7,158 nt of DNA from CAYUST01 sp041908765 (GTDB taxonomy: Bacteria > Patescibacteriota > Gracilibacteria > Absconditabacterales > Absconditicoccaceae), in assembly GCA_041908765.1 (NCBI GenBank), contig JAYREU010000065.1, forward strand, positions 1 to 7,158. Reading direction: 5' to 3'. How positions within the stretch are numbered: the stretch's first letter is position 1; each line of letters starts with the position of its first letter. Both the position numbers and the translations under genes were made by a program. This document shows, one piece after another, positions 6,501 through 7,158 of the stretch. Below the pieces are notes generated by a model. It searched no databases. It was given only the letters and a program-made list of their open reading frames with translations, and was not told the DNA's origin.

Positions 6501-6657
6501 CTTTGAATTCGATAGTTTTTTTCTGTATTGCACTATCTGGCAAGTCCTTCCATGCATCTACAAACGCATTGATCTGAGCTACAATAGGGGCACATGCCTT
6601 GAGTTGTTTTTGATTATAATCTCAAGCAATTTTGTTAAGAATTCGAGTGAATGGCAT
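3544..6657 (-). CDS. secA: SecA, protein translocase ATPase (UGA read as Gly, 1037 aa)
   Basis: SecA is the motor ATPase that pushes preproteins through SecYEG at the cytoplasmic membrane. All its domains are visible: an N-terminus MPFTRILNKIAG; Walker A MRTGEGKT (116-123); Walker B DEVD (225-228) followed by SILIDEARTPLI; the preprotein-binding region; DEHTGR (364-368); KLAGMTGTA (412-420); NMAGRGTDI (531-539); [20 protein letters not shown] (657-676); and the scaffold/wing region with FWMEHID and YAQLDPL. In-frame TGA codons are at 6622-6624, 5557-5559, 5233-5235, 5017-5019, 4969-4971, 4576-4578 and 4207-4209 (residues 12, 367, 475, 547, 563, 694, 817), 7 of about 58 glycines. Codon 5 is CGA; Trp otherwise uses TGG (11). 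E. coli SecA has 901 residues; part of the excess lies between residues 541 and 648. The usual C-terminal zinc-binding cysteine motif is absent. The gene ends in TAG. The ATG at 6655-6657 gives a family-like N-terminus but has no Shine-Dalgarno sequence. Confidence 0.97.
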
Positions 6658-6725
6658 AGGTTACAAAAAAATAAGTGAATATACTGTTGCATGATAGTTA
6701 AATAGGGTATTTTTGCAAAGGTTTC

Positions 6726-7158
6726 CTACATTTTTAGTATTTTTCGCATACCTGATTTGATCTGCATTTTGATGTACTCAAGATGTTCTGATTTTTTGAT
6801 GACCAATTTTTCAACATCAAATCCTATCTCCTCGATCAACATGCCTGTATGATGGGCAGAAATATGGTTTGGCATGATCACATAGTCAGCACCCGCTTCA
6901 TATAACTTAACTGCAGCGTCAATGTCATTACTTACCACAAATACACTTATCTCTTGATTAAATGCCTTTGTCATAGTGACAATTTCCCAATCATCATCAA
7001 AATCTTTGATTGTACTAATCACCATCTTGATGCCATGCTTCAAATAGGTTTTGTACATCTCAGAATTGATAGCATCTGCGAAAACAAAGGGGATTTGCTT
7101 CAACGCCAATGGATTAATCAAATTGGGATTGTGATCTACAACAATATATGAGAGTTTA
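6726..7158 (-). CDS. TrkA-N domain protein, C-terminal part (start outside window)
   Basis: The visible 143 residues are the second half of a Rossmann-type TrkA-N (RCK N) domain, which binds NAD(H) and gates potassium channels or Kef/CPA2-type exchangers. Seen in order: a beta strand ending in acidic VVDHNP, the ribose-binding position after the glycine-rich loop; FVFADAINSEMYK; KMVISTI; a strand SVFVVSND; and AAVKLYEAGADYVIMPNHIS, a sequence very typical of Kef-type proteins. A short helical tail (KSEHLEYIKMQIKSGM) ends the protein. No RCK-C (TrkA-C) domain follows. The Gly-rich NAD motif and any transmembrane part lie beyond 7158, so whether this is a separate regulator or the tail of a sodium/proton exchanger cannot be told. 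One CGA codon (6744-6746) is near the end; the stop is TAG. secA begins 68 bases downstream on the same strand with no terminator visible between them. Confidence 0.85.
   Translation of the reverse strand, partial: KLSYIVVDHNPNLINPLALKQIPFVFADAINSEMYKTYLKHGIKMVISTIKDFDDDWEIVTMTKAFNQEISVFVVSNDIDAAVKLYEAGADYVIMPNHISAHHTGMLIEEIGFDVEKLVIKKSEHLEYIKMQIKSGMRKILKM

Noticed and set aside
3544..6657. secA as a decayed pseudogene
   Set aside because: Every interruption is TGA, there are no frameshifts, TAA or TAG inside, and the motifs are intact with TGA at glycine sites; code change explains this better than decay.
1..7158. CRISPR array, insertion sequence, phage or toxin-antitoxin module
   Set aside because: No spaced direct repeats, transposase, integrase or phage structural gene was found by reading both strands.

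Overview
The window looks like a piece of a patescibacterial (CPR) chromosome from the Absconditabacteria (SR1)/Gracilibacteria group, in which UGA is read as glycine. The main evidence is secA (complement of 3544-6657). Under the standard code it breaks into several fragments, but it becomes one 1037-residue protein when seven in-frame TGA codons are read through. Several of these TGAs fall on glycines that are near-invariant in SecA, such as the G of DEHTGR. No gene in the window ends in TGA; every visible stop is TAA or TAG. A second recoding signal lies in the gene at 2979-3494: nine CGA/CGG codons sit mostly where I remember the family having conserved tryptophans, the gene has no TGG at all, and its apparent true arginines use AGA, AGG, CGC or CGT. 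From memory, CGA/CGG read as Trp together with UGA as Gly has been reported for some Absconditabacteria, so I favour that lineage over Gracilibacteria.

Layout. Minus strand at the left: a small acidic protein (15-302) and, upstream of it, a short membrane protein (361-525) that only appears when UGA is read as Gly. A plus-strand tRNA-His with its own promoter and UUCG-loop terminator follows (664-827). Back to back with it is the terminator of a minus-strand, tryptophan-rich four-helix membrane protein (877-1485). That gene is divergent from a plus-strand pair: a SemiSWEET/PQ-loop-like three-helix protein (1648-1929) and, three bases later, a GIN/DUF2807-like solenoid with a periodic cysteine motif (1933-2802). 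The divergent region carries an 8-bp inverted repeat that contains both candidate -35 boxes. After a strong terminator (2897-2926) comes the UGA/CGA-recoded conserved protein (2979-3494), convergent with secA. Upstream of secA, and cut by the window edge, is the TrkA-N (NAD-binding) end of a probable potassium or sodium/proton transport protein.

The genes do not form one pathway. SecA is the ATPase of general protein secretion; the TrkA-N gene concerns ion homeostasis; several others are small membrane or uncharacterised proteins. Recognisable Shine-Dalgarno sequences are missing in front of essentially all starts. GC is about 40% in secA but about 50% in the 877-1485 gene (sampled by eye), which may be of different origin. 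The features of most interest are the double codon reassignment and the concentration of CGA/CGG in a single gene.
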